Under the pieces are notes generated by a model. That model searched no databases. It saw only the letters and a program-made list of their open reading frames with translations, and was not told the DNA's origin. The position numbers and the translations under genes are program-made. Of a stretch of DNA of 26,662 nucleotides, positions 7,877 through 16,010 are shown piece after piece. The number at the start of each line of letters is the position of its first letter. The stretch's first letter is position 1. Source of the DNA: Phil1 sp964546125 (GTDB lineage Bacteria > Bacillota > Clostridia > Christensenellales > CAG-138); contig CAZJIS010000026.1 in NCBI GenBank assembly GCA_964546125.1, forward strand, positions 1 to 26,662, written 5' to 3'.

Positions 7877-10444
7877 ATGGCCAGGCTCATCGCCATAGAC
7901 GGAAACAGTCTGATGCACCGCGCGTTCTGGGCGCTGCCCGCGATGAGCGCGAGAACCGGCGCGCCCACGGGCGCGATCTTCGGGTTTCTTGGTATGCTGC
8001 TGCGCCTCACGGCGACGGAACCCTCGCACCTTGTGGTGGCCTTTGATATGCACGGGCCGACGTTCCGCCATGAGGAATATGCGCAATATAAAGCCGGCAG
8101 GAAGGAAACGCCCGAGGATCTGCGCGCACAGTTCCCGCTCGTCAAACGCCTGCTTCGTGAAATGAAGATCAAGGTCTGCGAGATCGAGCGCTATGAGGCG
8201 GATGATATCCTCGGCGCATACGCGCGCGTTGCAAACGCCCAAGACGTACCTGCGCTGCTTGTGACCGGCGACCGGGATGCGCTGCAGCTCATAAGCCCCC
8301 AAACGCATGTGCTCATGACCAAAAAGGGCGTGAGCGACACGGTCGAATACGGCGAGGCGGAGCTGATGGAGCAATATGGCCTCACGCCCGCGCGCATGAT
8401 CGACCTCAAGGCGCTCATGGGCGACGGTTCCGATAATATTCCCGGCATCCCCGGCATCGGCGAGAAAACTGCGCAAAAGCTTTTGCAAAAATACGGCACG
8501 CTCGAAAATGTGCTCGCAAACGCCGCGTCGGAAAAGGGCGCGCTTCGCGAAAAGCTCTTAACGGGGGCCGAGAGCGCGCGCATGAGCTACCGCTTGGGCA
8601 CGATCGACGCGGGCGCGCCCGTGTGCGGCGACCTTGGCGATTGCCGCTTTGAGCCAGCTTCGCTTGCTTTGGGCGTGCCGCTCATGCGCGAGCTTGAGCT
8701 TCGCAGCATCATCGAACGCATTCCCGGCCGCGAGGCGGCAACGAAACCCGCTCCGCGAGGGAGCGCAGCGACCGCCCATGTCGTGGTCGATGATGAAGCG
8801 GGTCTTGCCACGCTCGTAAATAAACTTGAAACCGCGGATGAATTCGCCGTGCATGTCGGCGAAGTGTTCTCCGTGAGCGCGGGGTGCGAAGCCCAGGCGG
8901 ACTGCGCGCTCGGCGCGACGCTGCTCGACCCGGGGCTTGACGAGGGCCGCATTTACGAAGCCTTCAAGCCGCTGTTTGAAGACGCGGGCAAGGGGAAGAT
9001 ATTTTTCGATTCAAAGAAAATGCGCCACGCGGCGGCGGCCTATCATGTGGGTTTCCAGAACATCGTGTTCGACGCGATGATCGCCGACTATCTTCTCCAC
9101 GCCACGCACCCGGCGGGCTCGCTCAAAACGCTTGCGGGGGAGCGCCTTAGCCTGGAGGATGCGGGCGCGGCGGCGCTGATGCGCCTCTACCCGGGCATGC
9201 GGGCGGAACTCGCCGAAAAGGGCCTCCAAAAACTCTATGAAGAGGTGGAGCTTCCCTTGGTGGAGGTGCTCTTTGATATGGAGCGCGAGGGCTTCGCGCT
9301 CGACCGGGCGGAGCTTGAGAGGCTCAGCGCGCGCTTCCATGCGCGAAGCGACGAGCTTGCCGCGCAGATCCACGCCCACGCGGGGGGGGCGTTTAACATC
9401 CTCTCCCCCAAGCAGCTTGGCACGGTGCTGTTTGAAACGCTCAAGCTGCCTTCTTACAAAAAGACCAAGACCGGCTACTCGACCGATTCGGAGGTGCTCG
9501 AAGCGCTTTTCGACATGCACCCCATCGTGCCGCTCATCCTCGAATACCGCACGCTCACAAAGCTCAGCTCCACCTTTGTAGATGGACTTCTTGCGCTCAC
9601 TCGCCCGCAAACGGGGCGCGTGCACACGAGCTTCAACCAAAATGTGGCCGCCACGGGGCGCATTTCAAGCATGGAGCCGAATTTGCAGAACATCCCCGTG
9701 CGCACCGAAATCGGGCGGGATATCCGCAAGGCTTTCATCGCAAGCCCCGGCTGCGTGCTCGTTGATGCCGACTATTCCCAAATTGAACTGCGCCTGCTTG
9801 CCGCGATGAGCGGCGACCCCGACATGATCCGCGCCTTCCTCGACGGGGCCGATATTCACCGCCGCACGGCCTCGGAGGTGTTCGGCACGCCCTTTGAAGA
9901 GGTCACCTCCGAACAGAGAAACGCCGCCAAGGCGGTCAACTTTGGCATCGTGTACGGCATCAGTGACTTCGGCCTCTCGAGGCAGCTCAATATCCCCCGC
10001 AAGGAGGCCGCGCGCTACATCGAGCTGTATTTTGCGCGCTATCCCGGCGTGCAGGCATTTTTGAAGCAATGCGTGGAAAACGGCAAGCGCGAGGGTTGCG
10101 CAAAAACCTTGATGGGCCGGCGGCGGGAACTGCCGGAGCTCGCCTCGGCAAACTATAACACGCGCGCCTTTGGCGAGCGCGTGGCGATGAACATGCCCAT
10201 TCAGGGCACGGCGGCGGACATCATCAAGCTCGCGATGGTGCGCGTGCACAAAGCCCTGCGCGAGGGGGGCTTCCAGGCAAAACTCATCTTGCAGATCCAC
10301 GACGAGCTGATCATCGACTGCCCGGCCGGGGAGGCCGCGCGCGTTGAAAAGCTCCTTGTGGAGAACATGGAGGGCGTGATGGATCTTGCTGTGCCGCTTC
10401 GCGCGGATGTGAAGACCGGCCGAAGCTGGTTCGACACCAAATAA
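7877..10444 (+). CDS. polA: DNA polymerase I
   Basis: The 855-residue protein has three parts. The first is a 5'-3' flap nuclease domain at about 1-290, with AIDGNSLMHRAFWALP, GDRDALQL and the helix-hairpin region GDGSDNIPGIPGIGEKTA. The second is a middle 3'-5' exonuclease fold at about 300-460 whose usual acidic DxE residues are not visible. The third is the polymerase domain: motif A has Asp632 in DYSQIELR, motif B is RNAAKAVNFGIVYG, and motif C is IHDE with Asp809. The polymerase is thus expected to lack proofreading, as is known for B. subtilis PolA. The ribosome binding site GGAGG at 7860-7864 is 12 bases upstream. coaE follows 11 bases after the stop. Confidence 0.97.
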   Translation: MARLIAIDGNSLMHRAFWALPAMSARTGAPTGAIFGFLGMLLRLTATEPSHLVVAFDMHGPTFRHEEYAQYKAGRKETPEDLRAQFPLVKRLLREMKIKVCEIERYEADDILGAYARVANAQDVPALLVTGDRDALQLISPQTHVLMTKKGVSDTVEYGEAELMEQYGLTPARMIDLKALMGDGSDNIPGIPGIGEKTAQKLLQKYGTLENVLANAASEKGALREKLLTGAESARMSYRLGTIDAGAPVCGDLGDCRFEPASLALGVPLMRELELRSIIERIPGREAATKPAPRGSAATAHVVVDDEAGLATLVNKLETADEFAVHVGEVFSVSAGCEAQADCALGATLLDPGLDEGRIYEAFKPLFEDAGKGKIFFDSKKMRHAAAAYHVGFQNIVFDAMIADYLLHATHPAGSLKTLAGERLSLEDAGAAALMRLYPGMRAELAEKGLQKLYEEVELPLVEVLFDMEREGFALDRAELERLSARFHARSDELAAQIHAHAGGAFNILSPKQLGTVLFETLKLPSYKKTKTGYSTDSEVLEALFDMHPIVPLILEYRTLTKLSSTFVDGLLALTRPQTGRVHTSFNQNVAATGRISSMEPNLQNIPVRTEIGRDIRKAFIASPGCVLVDADYSQIELRLLAAMSGDPDMIRAFLDGADIHRRTASEVFGTPFEEVTSEQRNAAKAVNFGIVYGISDFGLSRQLNIPRKEAARYIELYFARYPGVQAFLKQCVENGKREGCAKTLMGRRRELPELASANYNTRAFGERVAMNMPIQGTAADIIKLAMVRVHKALREGGFQAKLILQIHDELIIDCPAGEAARVEKLLVENMEGVMDLAVPLRADVKTGRSWFDTK

Positions 10445-10455
10445 GGAAGTTTTTT

Positions 10456-11058
10456 ATGATCATCGGCCTCACGGGCTCTATCGGCTCGGGAAAATCGACG
10501 GTTTCAAAAAGGCTCGCGTCCCTTGGCGCGCGCGTACTCGACGCGGATGCCGTGAGCCGCGCGCTTACGCGCCCGGGCGGAGAGGCGCTGCCCGCAATTT
10601 TCGCGGCGTTCGGGCCGGATGTAATCGATGAACGCGGGGCGCTTGACCGGCGCGCGCTCGCGAAAATCGTTTTTTCCGATGCGGCGGCGCGCGAAAAGCT
10701 CAACGCCATCCTCCACCCCATGGTGCGCGCGCACATGCAAAAAGAAACGCTGCGCATCCAACACGAAGACAAGCGCGCGCTCATCGTGTGGGATGTGCCG
10801 CTTTTAATTGAGGCCGGCTGGCATGAAGCCTGCGATGAAGTTTGGCTCGTGCTTGCCTTAGAGGCTCTTCGCATCGCGCGCGTGTCCTCCCGCGACAACG
10901 CCGCGCCCGATGAAGTGCGCGCGCGCATTTTAGCGCAGATGGGCGATGAACAAAAGGCGCGCTTTGCCGATGAGATCATCGAAAACAACGGCGGCCTTGA
11001 AGCGCTTTACGCGCGCGTCGACGGCCTTTACCGCCGCGTAGCGGAGGGGACGACGTGA
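10456..11058 (+). CDS. coaE: dephospho-CoA kinase
   Basis: CoaE phosphorylates the 3'-OH of the ribose in dephospho-CoA, the last step of coenzyme A synthesis. The 200-residue length is typical. The P-loop GLTGSIGSGKST sits at residues 4-15, followed by the family motif VLDADAVSR; WDVPLLIEAGW is the acceptor-site stretch, and VSSRDN corresponds to the lid region. The gene directly follows polA, as in many Firmicutes, and overlaps the next gene by four bases (GTGA). Confidence 0.96.
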   Translation: MIIGLTGSIGSGKSTVSKRLASLGARVLDADAVSRALTRPGGEALPAIFAAFGPDVIDERGALDRRALAKIVFSDAAAREKLNAILHPMVRAHMQKETLRIQHEDKRALIVWDVPLLIEAGWHEACDEVWLVLALEALRIARVSSRDNAAPDEVRARILAQMGDEQKARFADEIIENNGGLEALYARVDGLYRRVAEGTT

Positions 11059-11660
11059 GCGCACAGCGTGCCGCGCGCAAGAAAAAGCGCCGCGTGAACC
11101 TCGCGCGCTTTTTGCCGGCGATGGCGGTGATGCTCGCGGCGGTGGGCTTGCTTGGCTACTTTGCCGGGCGCGCGCTTGAAAAGCGCACGTACCCCATCGC
11201 CTACGCGCCGGAGGTCCGGACGGGCGCCTCTGAATATGCGCTCGACCCCTATCTCGTCTTGGCGGTCATCCACACCGAAAGCCGGGGCAACGCGGCGGCG
11301 GTCTCCCCCAAGGGCGCGGTGGGGCTGATGCAGATCATGCCCGCGACCGGCAGCTGGATCGCCGAGAAGCTCGATTTGGCGGATTATACGCAGGAGGCGC
11401 TTTCGAACGCGGACCTCAACATCCGCATGGGCTGCTGGTATTTGCGCTATCTTCTCGATAAATATGAAAACGAGACCTCGGCGCTCGCCGCCTACAACGC
11501 GGGTCCGGGCAATGTCGACAAATGGCTTGGGGATGAGCGCTACAGCAAAGACGGCGCGCTCACGGAGATTCCCTTCCAGGAAACCGCAAACTATGTCGTG
11601 CGCGTGCGAAGCGCTTACGCGAAATACACGGAGCTTTATCATGGCGAATTGGAAAATTAG
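11055..11660 (+). CDS. membrane-anchored lytic transglycosylase (SLT domain)
   Basis: This 201-residue protein is predicted to cut peptidoglycan glycan strands from the outer face of the membrane. After a very basic N-terminus (RAARKKKRR) there is one membrane helix at about residues 18-38. A single SLT domain follows, with the catalytic Glu75 in HTESRG, the motif GAVGLMQIMPATG, and the closing AAYNAGPGNVDKWL. The start codon is GTG at 11055, overlapping the coaE stop. A small SLT protein after coaE is common in Clostridia. The 3' end overlaps the next gene by 20 bases. Confidence 0.92.
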   Translation: MSAQRAARKKKRRVNLARFLPAMAVMLAAVGLLGYFAGRALEKRTYPIAYAPEVRTGASEYALDPYLVLAVIHTESRGNAAAVSPKGAVGLMQIMPATGSWIAEKLDLADYTQEALSNADLNIRMGCWYLRYLLDKYENETSALAAYNAGPGNVDKWLGDERYSKDGALTEIPFQETANYVVRVRSAYAKYTELYHGELEN

Positions 11661-13269
11661 GACTTTAGCGTTTTTCTTTGCCGCTCTCATCATGGCGGCC
11701 GGCTGCGCCGCGCCCAACGGGGGCGCGACGCCCGCTTTGACGACCCCGCCCGTCCTTTTGCAACCGACGCCGACGCCCGCGCCCGTCAAGGGCGGCACGC
11801 TGCGCCTCGCGATGCCCGTCAACGCCGACAAGAGCGACCCGCTCCTCGTGAACACCGAAGAGATGCTTCAGCTTTACTCGCTCGTGTTCGAGAGCCTGCT
11901 TTTTGTAGACGCCGCGGGCCAACTCACGCCGGGCCTTGCGGAGAATTGGTCTGTGGATGAAAGCGGCGCGGTTTGGACGTTCAAGCTAAGATCGGCCGCG
12001 CGCTGGCAGGATACGGGCCTACCCATCACCGCGGCGGATGTGGTGCAGACCTATGGCCGCATCTTGAAGCTCGGTTCGGCTTCATATTACGCTTACGCGA
12101 CGCGCGCGATCGAGAGCATGGCGGCGGGGGAAAACGGGAACCTTGTGGTGGCCATGAAGCGCCGGGGCCTTAGCTCGCTTTACGCGCTCACTTTCCCGGT
12201 GACGGAGAGCCACGAAACCGCCGTTGGAAACTATCCGGCGGGCACGGGGCCTTACCGCTTCAACTTCGTTTCGGATGAACTCGTGCGCCTTGAGCGCAAC
12301 GGCAATTGGTGGCGGCAGGCGCCGCATATCGATTTCATCGAGTTTTACGCACGAAAAAGCAACGACATTTCGCTTGCATCCTACGTCGCGGGACAGCTTG
12401 ACATGGTGTTCACCTCCTCGCTCACCGTCGGCCGCTATAGGGATGACGGCGAGGCCGCCATCGCCGACATGATGACGCAGAATGCCGAGGTTTTGCTCGT
12501 TAACCACGCAAACGCCGAACTCGGCGACCTGCGCGTGCGCCAGGCGCTTGCCTACGCGATCGACCGCGGCAGGATCGTGACCAATGTTTATATGAACCGC
12601 GCGCGCGCAAGCGACGTGCCCGTGCCGCCCGATTCCTGGCTCTATGAAAGCAAATCTGCCGTTTACGACTACAACGCGGAACTTGCGCTTTCGCTGCTGG
12701 CCCAAGCCGGATGGACGGATGTGGATGAGGACGGCTACCTTGAAAAAAACGGCTACCATTATAACGAGCTGACGCTGCGGCTTCTTGTGAACGATTCGGC
12801 GGACGCCGTGCGCAAAACCGCCGCCGAGCAGATCAAGGCGCAGCTCGAGGCGCTCGGCATCCACGTTGAGCTCGTTATCGCCCCCTATGTTTTGGGGGAT
12901 GCGCAGAGCGAATATCTCAACAAGCTTTCTTCGGGCGATTTTGACCTTGCGCTCGCGGGCTTCAACCTCGGGCAGGATTGCGACCTCACGCCCTACCTCG
13001 CGCCGGGCGGCGCGCGCAACTACGGCCGTTACGCAAACGCCGCCCTTGCGGAGCTTGCCCAAAACGTTGTTTATGCGGATTCGGAGGCTGCATACCGCGA
13101 AGCTGCCTGCGCATTGCAGATGGCGCTCGTTGAAGAACTTCCGTTTATCACGCTCTATTTCCGGCTCAACAGCGTTTTGTACGATGCGGATATCGTGGGC
13201 GTCGCGGGCCTGCGCGAGCCGGACGTGCTGCGCAACATCGCTTCCTGGTACATCGCGCCGGTTGAATAA
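11641..13269 (+). CDS. substrate-binding lipoprotein of an ABC transporter, family 5 (peptide/nickel type)
   Basis: The 542-residue product has a lipoprotein signal (ANWKIRTLAFFFAALIMAAGC, cut before the Cys). A Thr/Pro-rich linker follows, then the SBP family 5 fold with LTPGLAENWSVDESG, WTFKLRSAARWQDTG and the ITAADV stretch typical of oligopeptide or nickel binding proteins. The substrate cannot be told. I chose the ATG at 11641 because GGAG lies seven bases upstream and it gives a proper signal peptide; an upstream in-frame ATG at 11464 lies deep inside the transglycosylase gene. No permease or ATPase gene is nearby, so it is an orphan binding protein. The next gene encodes the lipoprotein signal peptidase. 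Confidence 0.9.
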   Translation: MANWKIRTLAFFFAALIMAAGCAAPNGGATPALTTPPVLLQPTPTPAPVKGGTLRLAMPVNADKSDPLLVNTEEMLQLYSLVFESLLFVDAAGQLTPGLAENWSVDESGAVWTFKLRSAARWQDTGLPITAADVVQTYGRILKLGSASYYAYATRAIESMAAGENGNLVVAMKRRGLSSLYALTFPVTESHETAVGNYPAGTGPYRFNFVSDELVRLERNGNWWRQAPHIDFIEFYARKSNDISLASYVAGQLDMVFTSSLTVGRYRDDGEAAIADMMTQNAEVLLVNHANAELGDLRVRQALAYAIDRGRIVTNVYMNRARASDVPVPPDSWLYESKSAVYDYNAELALSLLAQAGWTDVDEDGYLEKNGYHYNELTLRLLVNDSADAVRKTAAEQIKAQLEALGIHVELVIAPYVLGDAQSEYLNKLSSGDFDLALAGFNLGQDCDLTPYLAPGGARNYGRYANAALAELAQNVVYADSEAAYREAACALQMALVEELPFITLYFRLNSVLYDADIVGVAGLREPDVLRNIASWYIAPVE

Positions 13270-13290
13270 GCGCGAAGCCTATGCTAAAAT
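13262..13290 (+). promoter_or_regulatory. internal sigma-A promoter for lspA
   Basis: TTGAAT (13262-13267) is 17 bases before TAAAAT (13285-13290), and the -10 carries the TGn extension (TGC). The -35 overlaps the stop codon of the lipoprotein gene. Transcription would start near 13297, about 17 bases before the lspA start. This is a consensus match only. Confidence 0.5.
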
Positions 13291-13313
13291 CGAATGAAAA
13301 ACGCGGGGGAAAC

Positions 13314-13823
13314 ATGCTCGAAATTATCCTTTTTATCGCGGTTCTCGCCCTCGATCAGGGCTCAAAGGCGTTCTTTGCCTCCTGGCTGCAGGCGCTTCCC
13401 AACAGCACCCACGCGCTGATACCGGGCGTATTCTCGTTTACCTATGTCGAGAACCGCGGCGCGGCGTTTGGCATGCTGCAAAATAAGATCGTGCTCTTTG
13501 CGGTGATGACCGTGCTCGTGTGCGGCGCGATGGTCTATATCCTCATCCGCGAGCGCGCAAAGATGCATGTGCTCATGCGCGTGTGCCTCGCGCTCATCCT
13601 CGCGGGCGCCATCGGCAATTTTATCGACCGGGTGTTCCTCGGCTATGTGCGCGATATGTTCTATTTCGAACTGATCGACTTCGCGGTTTTCAACGTCGCG
13701 GACGCCGCGATCTCCGTGGGCGCGGGGCTGCTCATTCTCGACATTCTGTTCTTTAAGGGCAAACGATATTTGGCGGACAAGCCCGCCCCGGGCGGCGCCG
13801 GAGAGGGTGAGAAAAAGGCATGA
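13314..13823 (+). CDS. lspA: signal peptidase II (lipoprotein signal peptidase)
   Basis: LspA is the membrane aspartyl protease that removes the signal peptide of prolipoproteins after lipid attachment. The 169-residue product has four hydrophobic helices and the two conserved boxes with the catalytic aspartates: GNFIDR (Asp105) and FNVADAAIS (Asp130). The VENRGAAFG motif is also present. The ATG at 13314 has GGGGGA at 13305-13310; the in-frame ATG at 13281 lies upstream of the predicted transcription start. It directly follows a lipoprotein gene, its likely client, and overlaps the next gene by four bases, the usual lspA-rluD order. Confidence 0.96.
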   Translation: MLEIILFIAVLALDQGSKAFFASWLQALPNSTHALIPGVFSFTYVENRGAAFGMLQNKIVLFAVMTVLVCGAMVYILIRERAKMHVLMRVCLALILAGAIGNFIDRVFLGYVRDMFYFELIDFAVFNVADAAISVGAGLLILDILFFKGKRYLADKPAPGGAGEGEKKA

Positions 13824-14806
13824 CCGAGGGGGCCGAAGTTCAAAGGCTGCGCGAGGGTGCGGATGAGCTTTTTCGGGCTGCGGCCCGCGAGGCGGCGCGC
13901 CTTGATGTGTTTGCGGCCTTCATGAGCGGGCAGACGCGCTCTTTTATTCAGCGCGTGATCGAGGAGGGGGATGTGCGCGTCAACGGGCAAATCTGCCGCG
14001 CGGGCGCGAAACTTCGCCCGGGCGACGAAGTGGAGGTTCGCCTGCGCGCGCCGCGGGAAACCGGCGTTGCCGCCCAAGATATTCCGCTTGCGATTGTTTA
14101 TGAGGATGCGGACATCGCCGTTGTCGACAAGCCCCGCGGCATGGTCGTGCACCCCGCGCCCGGCAACGAAAGCGGCACGCTTGTGAACGCCCTTCTTTAC
14201 GCGGTTAAAGATCTTTCGGGCATCGGGGGGGAGCTTCGTCCCGGCGTCGTCCACCGCATCGATAAAATGACCTCCGGCCTCATCGTCATCGCCAAGAACG
14301 ACGCGGCGCACAGGGCGCTTGCGGCGCAGCTCAAAACGCACGAGGCGGGGCGCATATACCTCGTGCTCGTCGAGGGCAACCTGAAAGAAGACGAAGGCAC
14401 AATTGACGCGCCCATCGGCCGCCATCCTGTTGAGCGCAAGCGCATGGCTGTCGTGCCCGGCGGGCGCGAGGCCGTCACGCACTGGAGCGTGCTCGAGCGC
14501 ATGGGAAGCTACACCTTGCTCTGTGCCCGGCTTGAAACGGGGCGCACGCACCAGATCCGCGCGCACATGGCGCACATCAAGCACCCCGTCGCGGGCGACG
14601 CCGTTTACGGCGGCGCGAAAGACCCGCTCTCGGTCGGCGGGCAGGCGCTGCACGCCGCGCGGCTGACGCTCACGCATCCGCGCACGGGGGAAACTATGAC
14701 GTTTCGCGCGCCGCTGCCGGCCTATTTCATCAAGGCGCTCGCGCGGGCCGGACATGACCCGAACCTCGACCCCGACGCGCTGCTCGATGCGCGCTGCGGC
14801 CTATGA
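13820..14806 (+). CDS. rluD: RluA/RluD family 23S rRNA pseudouridine synthase
   Basis: The enzyme converts uridines of 23S rRNA to pseudouridine. The 328-residue product has an N-terminal S4 RNA-binding domain (RLDVFAAFMSGQTRSFIQR, then GDVRVNGQ). It is followed by the catalytic domain with VVDKPRGMVVHP, catalytic Asp148 in HRIDKMTSG, and RTHQIRAHMAH. In Firmicutes this gene next to lspA is usually named rluD or ylyB; the target positions are not shown by the sequence. It overlaps both neighbours by four bases (ATGA). Confidence 0.92.
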   Translation: MTEGAEVQRLREGADELFRAAAREAARLDVFAAFMSGQTRSFIQRVIEEGDVRVNGQICRAGAKLRPGDEVEVRLRAPRETGVAAQDIPLAIVYEDADIAVVDKPRGMVVHPAPGNESGTLVNALLYAVKDLSGIGGELRPGVVHRIDKMTSGLIVIAKNDAAHRALAAQLKTHEAGRIYLVLVEGNLKEDEGTIDAPIGRHPVERKRMAVVPGGREAVTHWSVLERMGSYTLLCARLETGRTHQIRAHMAHIKHPVAGDAVYGGAKDPLSVGGQALHAARLTLTHPRTGETMTFRAPLPAYFIKALARAGHDPNLDPDALLDARCGL

Positions 14807-15504
14807 ACGGCAAAAACGGCAAGAAGAGCAAAAAGGGCATATCCGATCAGGCGCTGCGCGCTGCCTTTGGCGCGCTTCTCATCGCCGCGGCGGTGGGCCT
14901 GTTCCTTCTTTCGGATGCGGGGCGCGAGCTAATGACGGGCGGGCCTGTTCAAACGGCGGCGCCGGAGATTTCACCCGCGCAATCCCCTAGGCAAACGCCC
15001 GGTCAAACGGCCAAGGCGGCGGCGCCTGCCGCGCTCACGCCCGAGGCGTTCCTCGAGGGCGCGCAGCAAAAAGCGTCCGGCAATTATGTTGCCGAGGGAG
15101 AAGCCGCCTATACAATTTGGCGCGAGGGGCTCGACGGGGCCGCGCGGCTCGAGCTGATGCTTCGTGAAGGCGGGGTCGTGGGTTTCACGCTCGTTTGGAA
15201 CGTGGAGCAGGCTCCCGCGCCGCCGCCCGAGGACGCCTCGCTCATCGAGCGCGATCTTTATGAAGCGCGCCGCGCGGCCTTCGAGCGGGAACACGCGTGG
15301 TTCGAGGCCGCCTACGCTTCGATGGCGGGGCTGCTCGCCCCAAAGGTAACCCCAGTGAAGCTCGAAGCTTATTTTGCGCTGTGCGATCAAACGACGCAGG
15401 ACGGCAAGCGGCGCACCGAAACGCAGGCCGGCTTCTCGCTCGAAGTCAGCCGCGAAGCGCGGGCGGAGGGCAACGTCCTTTTTCTGCATTTTTCTCCAAA
15501 ATAA
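14803..15504 (+). CDS. unknown protein with one membrane anchor
   Basis: I do not recognise this 233-residue protein. It starts with a basic, Lys/Gly-rich tail (residues 1-14) and one membrane helix at about 18-38. An Ala/Pro/Thr-rich linker to about 75 follows, then a soluble domain of about 155 residues outside the membrane. That domain has a hydrophobic strand pattern (ARLELMLREGGVVGFTLVW) and a Glu/Arg-rich helix (RDLYEARRAAFEREHAWFEAA), with a single Cys in FALCDQT. It overlaps the rluD stop by four bases and is the last gene of the long run, 43 bases before the next promoter. Good coding properties and coupling make it a real gene. Confidence 0.8.
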   Translation: MNGKNGKKSKKGISDQALRAAFGALLIAAAVGLFLLSDAGRELMTGGPVQTAAPEISPAQSPRQTPGQTAKAAAPAALTPEAFLEGAQQKASGNYVAEGEAAYTIWREGLDGAARLELMLREGGVVGFTLVWNVEQAPAPPPEDASLIERDLYEARRAAFEREHAWFEAAYASMAGLLAPKVTPVKLEAYFALCDQTTQDGKRRTETQAGFSLEVSREARAEGNVLFLHFSPK

Positions 15505-15547
15505 ACGAAAAACAGCGCGGAGTTCTACCATATATTGAGATTCGGAC

Positions 15548-15576
15548 TTGCATCCATACACAATTGGCGGTATAAT
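15548..15576 (+). promoter_or_regulatory. sigma-A promoter of zapA
   Basis: TTGCAT (15548-15553) and a perfect TATAAT (15571-15576) are 17 bases apart. Transcription would start near 15583, which is the first base of the ribosome binding site GAGGTGG, so the leader is only about 14 bases. Confidence 0.85.
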
Positions 15577-15596
15577 CAGGCTGAGGTGGCAGAATG

Positions 15597-15920
15597 ATGG
15601 AAAACAACCGCGTCAGGGTCAATATAGCCGGGCAGGAGTTCCGGTTAGCAGGGGATGAGAGCGAGCAATATATGCGCGGCCTTGCGGGCGACGTCAATGC
15701 GCGCATCGAAAAAATGCAGCGCCAATACCCCTCCTTGAGCACCGGCAACGCCGTGCTGCTCGTGTGCCTCAACATGGCCGACGAACTTCATAAGCTGCGG
15801 TCCGATTACGAAGAAATGGACTCGCGCATCGCGCAGCTTCGGGAAATGCCCCGTTCCGCGTCGCCCGCAGCGCCCGTCAAACGGCCGTTTGAAGCGAGGC
15901 AGAAGACGCCCAACGGATAA
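15597..15920 (+). CDS. zapA: cell division protein ZapA
   Basis: ZapA binds FtsZ and bundles its filaments at the division site. The 107-residue product has the N-terminal family pattern RVRVNIAGQEFRL, the segment YMRGLAGDVNARIEKM, and the helix VLLVCLNMADELHKL leading into a coiled coil. The last 25 residues are a loose Pro/Ala/Lys tail. Two adjacent ATGs exist; I chose the second (15597) because GAGGTGG (15583-15589) is seven bases upstream, against four for the first. It has its own promoter and a terminator behind it. In many Firmicutes cvpA separates zapA from mutS2; it is absent here. Confidence 0.92.
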   Translation: MENNRVRVNIAGQEFRLAGDESEQYMRGLAGDVNARIEKMQRQYPSLSTGNAVLLVCLNMADELHKLRSDYEEMDSRIAQLREMPRSASPAAPVKRPFEARQKTPNG

Positions 15921-15933
15921 TCGCATCCAACCC

Positions 15934-15967
15934 GAGCCGCGAGCATTTGCCCGCGGCTTGTTTTATT
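15934..15967 (+). terminator. intrinsic terminator after zapA
   Basis: GAGCCGCG (15934-15941) pairs with CGCGGCTT (15952-15959), an 8-bp stem with one G-T pair at the base, and is followed by GTTTTATT. The stem begins 14 bases after the zapA stop. Confidence 0.75.
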
Positions 15968-15975
15968 GTTATAAT
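15947..15975 (+). promoter_or_regulatory. sigma-A promoter of mutS2, nested in the zapA terminator
   Basis: TTGCCC (15947-15952) stands 17 bases before a perfect TATAAT (15970-15975). The -35 lies in the loop and right arm of the zapA terminator hairpin, and the spacer contains its T-tract. Transcription would begin near 15982, giving a leader of about 29 bases with AAGGA seven bases before the mutS2 ATG. Confidence 0.75.
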
Positions 15976-16010
15976 GATCAAAAATCGGCCGAACCGGGAA
16001 GGAATAAACC

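Noticed and set aside
11464..11640. Upstream in-frame extension of the lipoprotein gene
   Set aside because: It lies within the transglycosylase SLT domain and would bury the lipoprotein signal peptide 59 residues inside.
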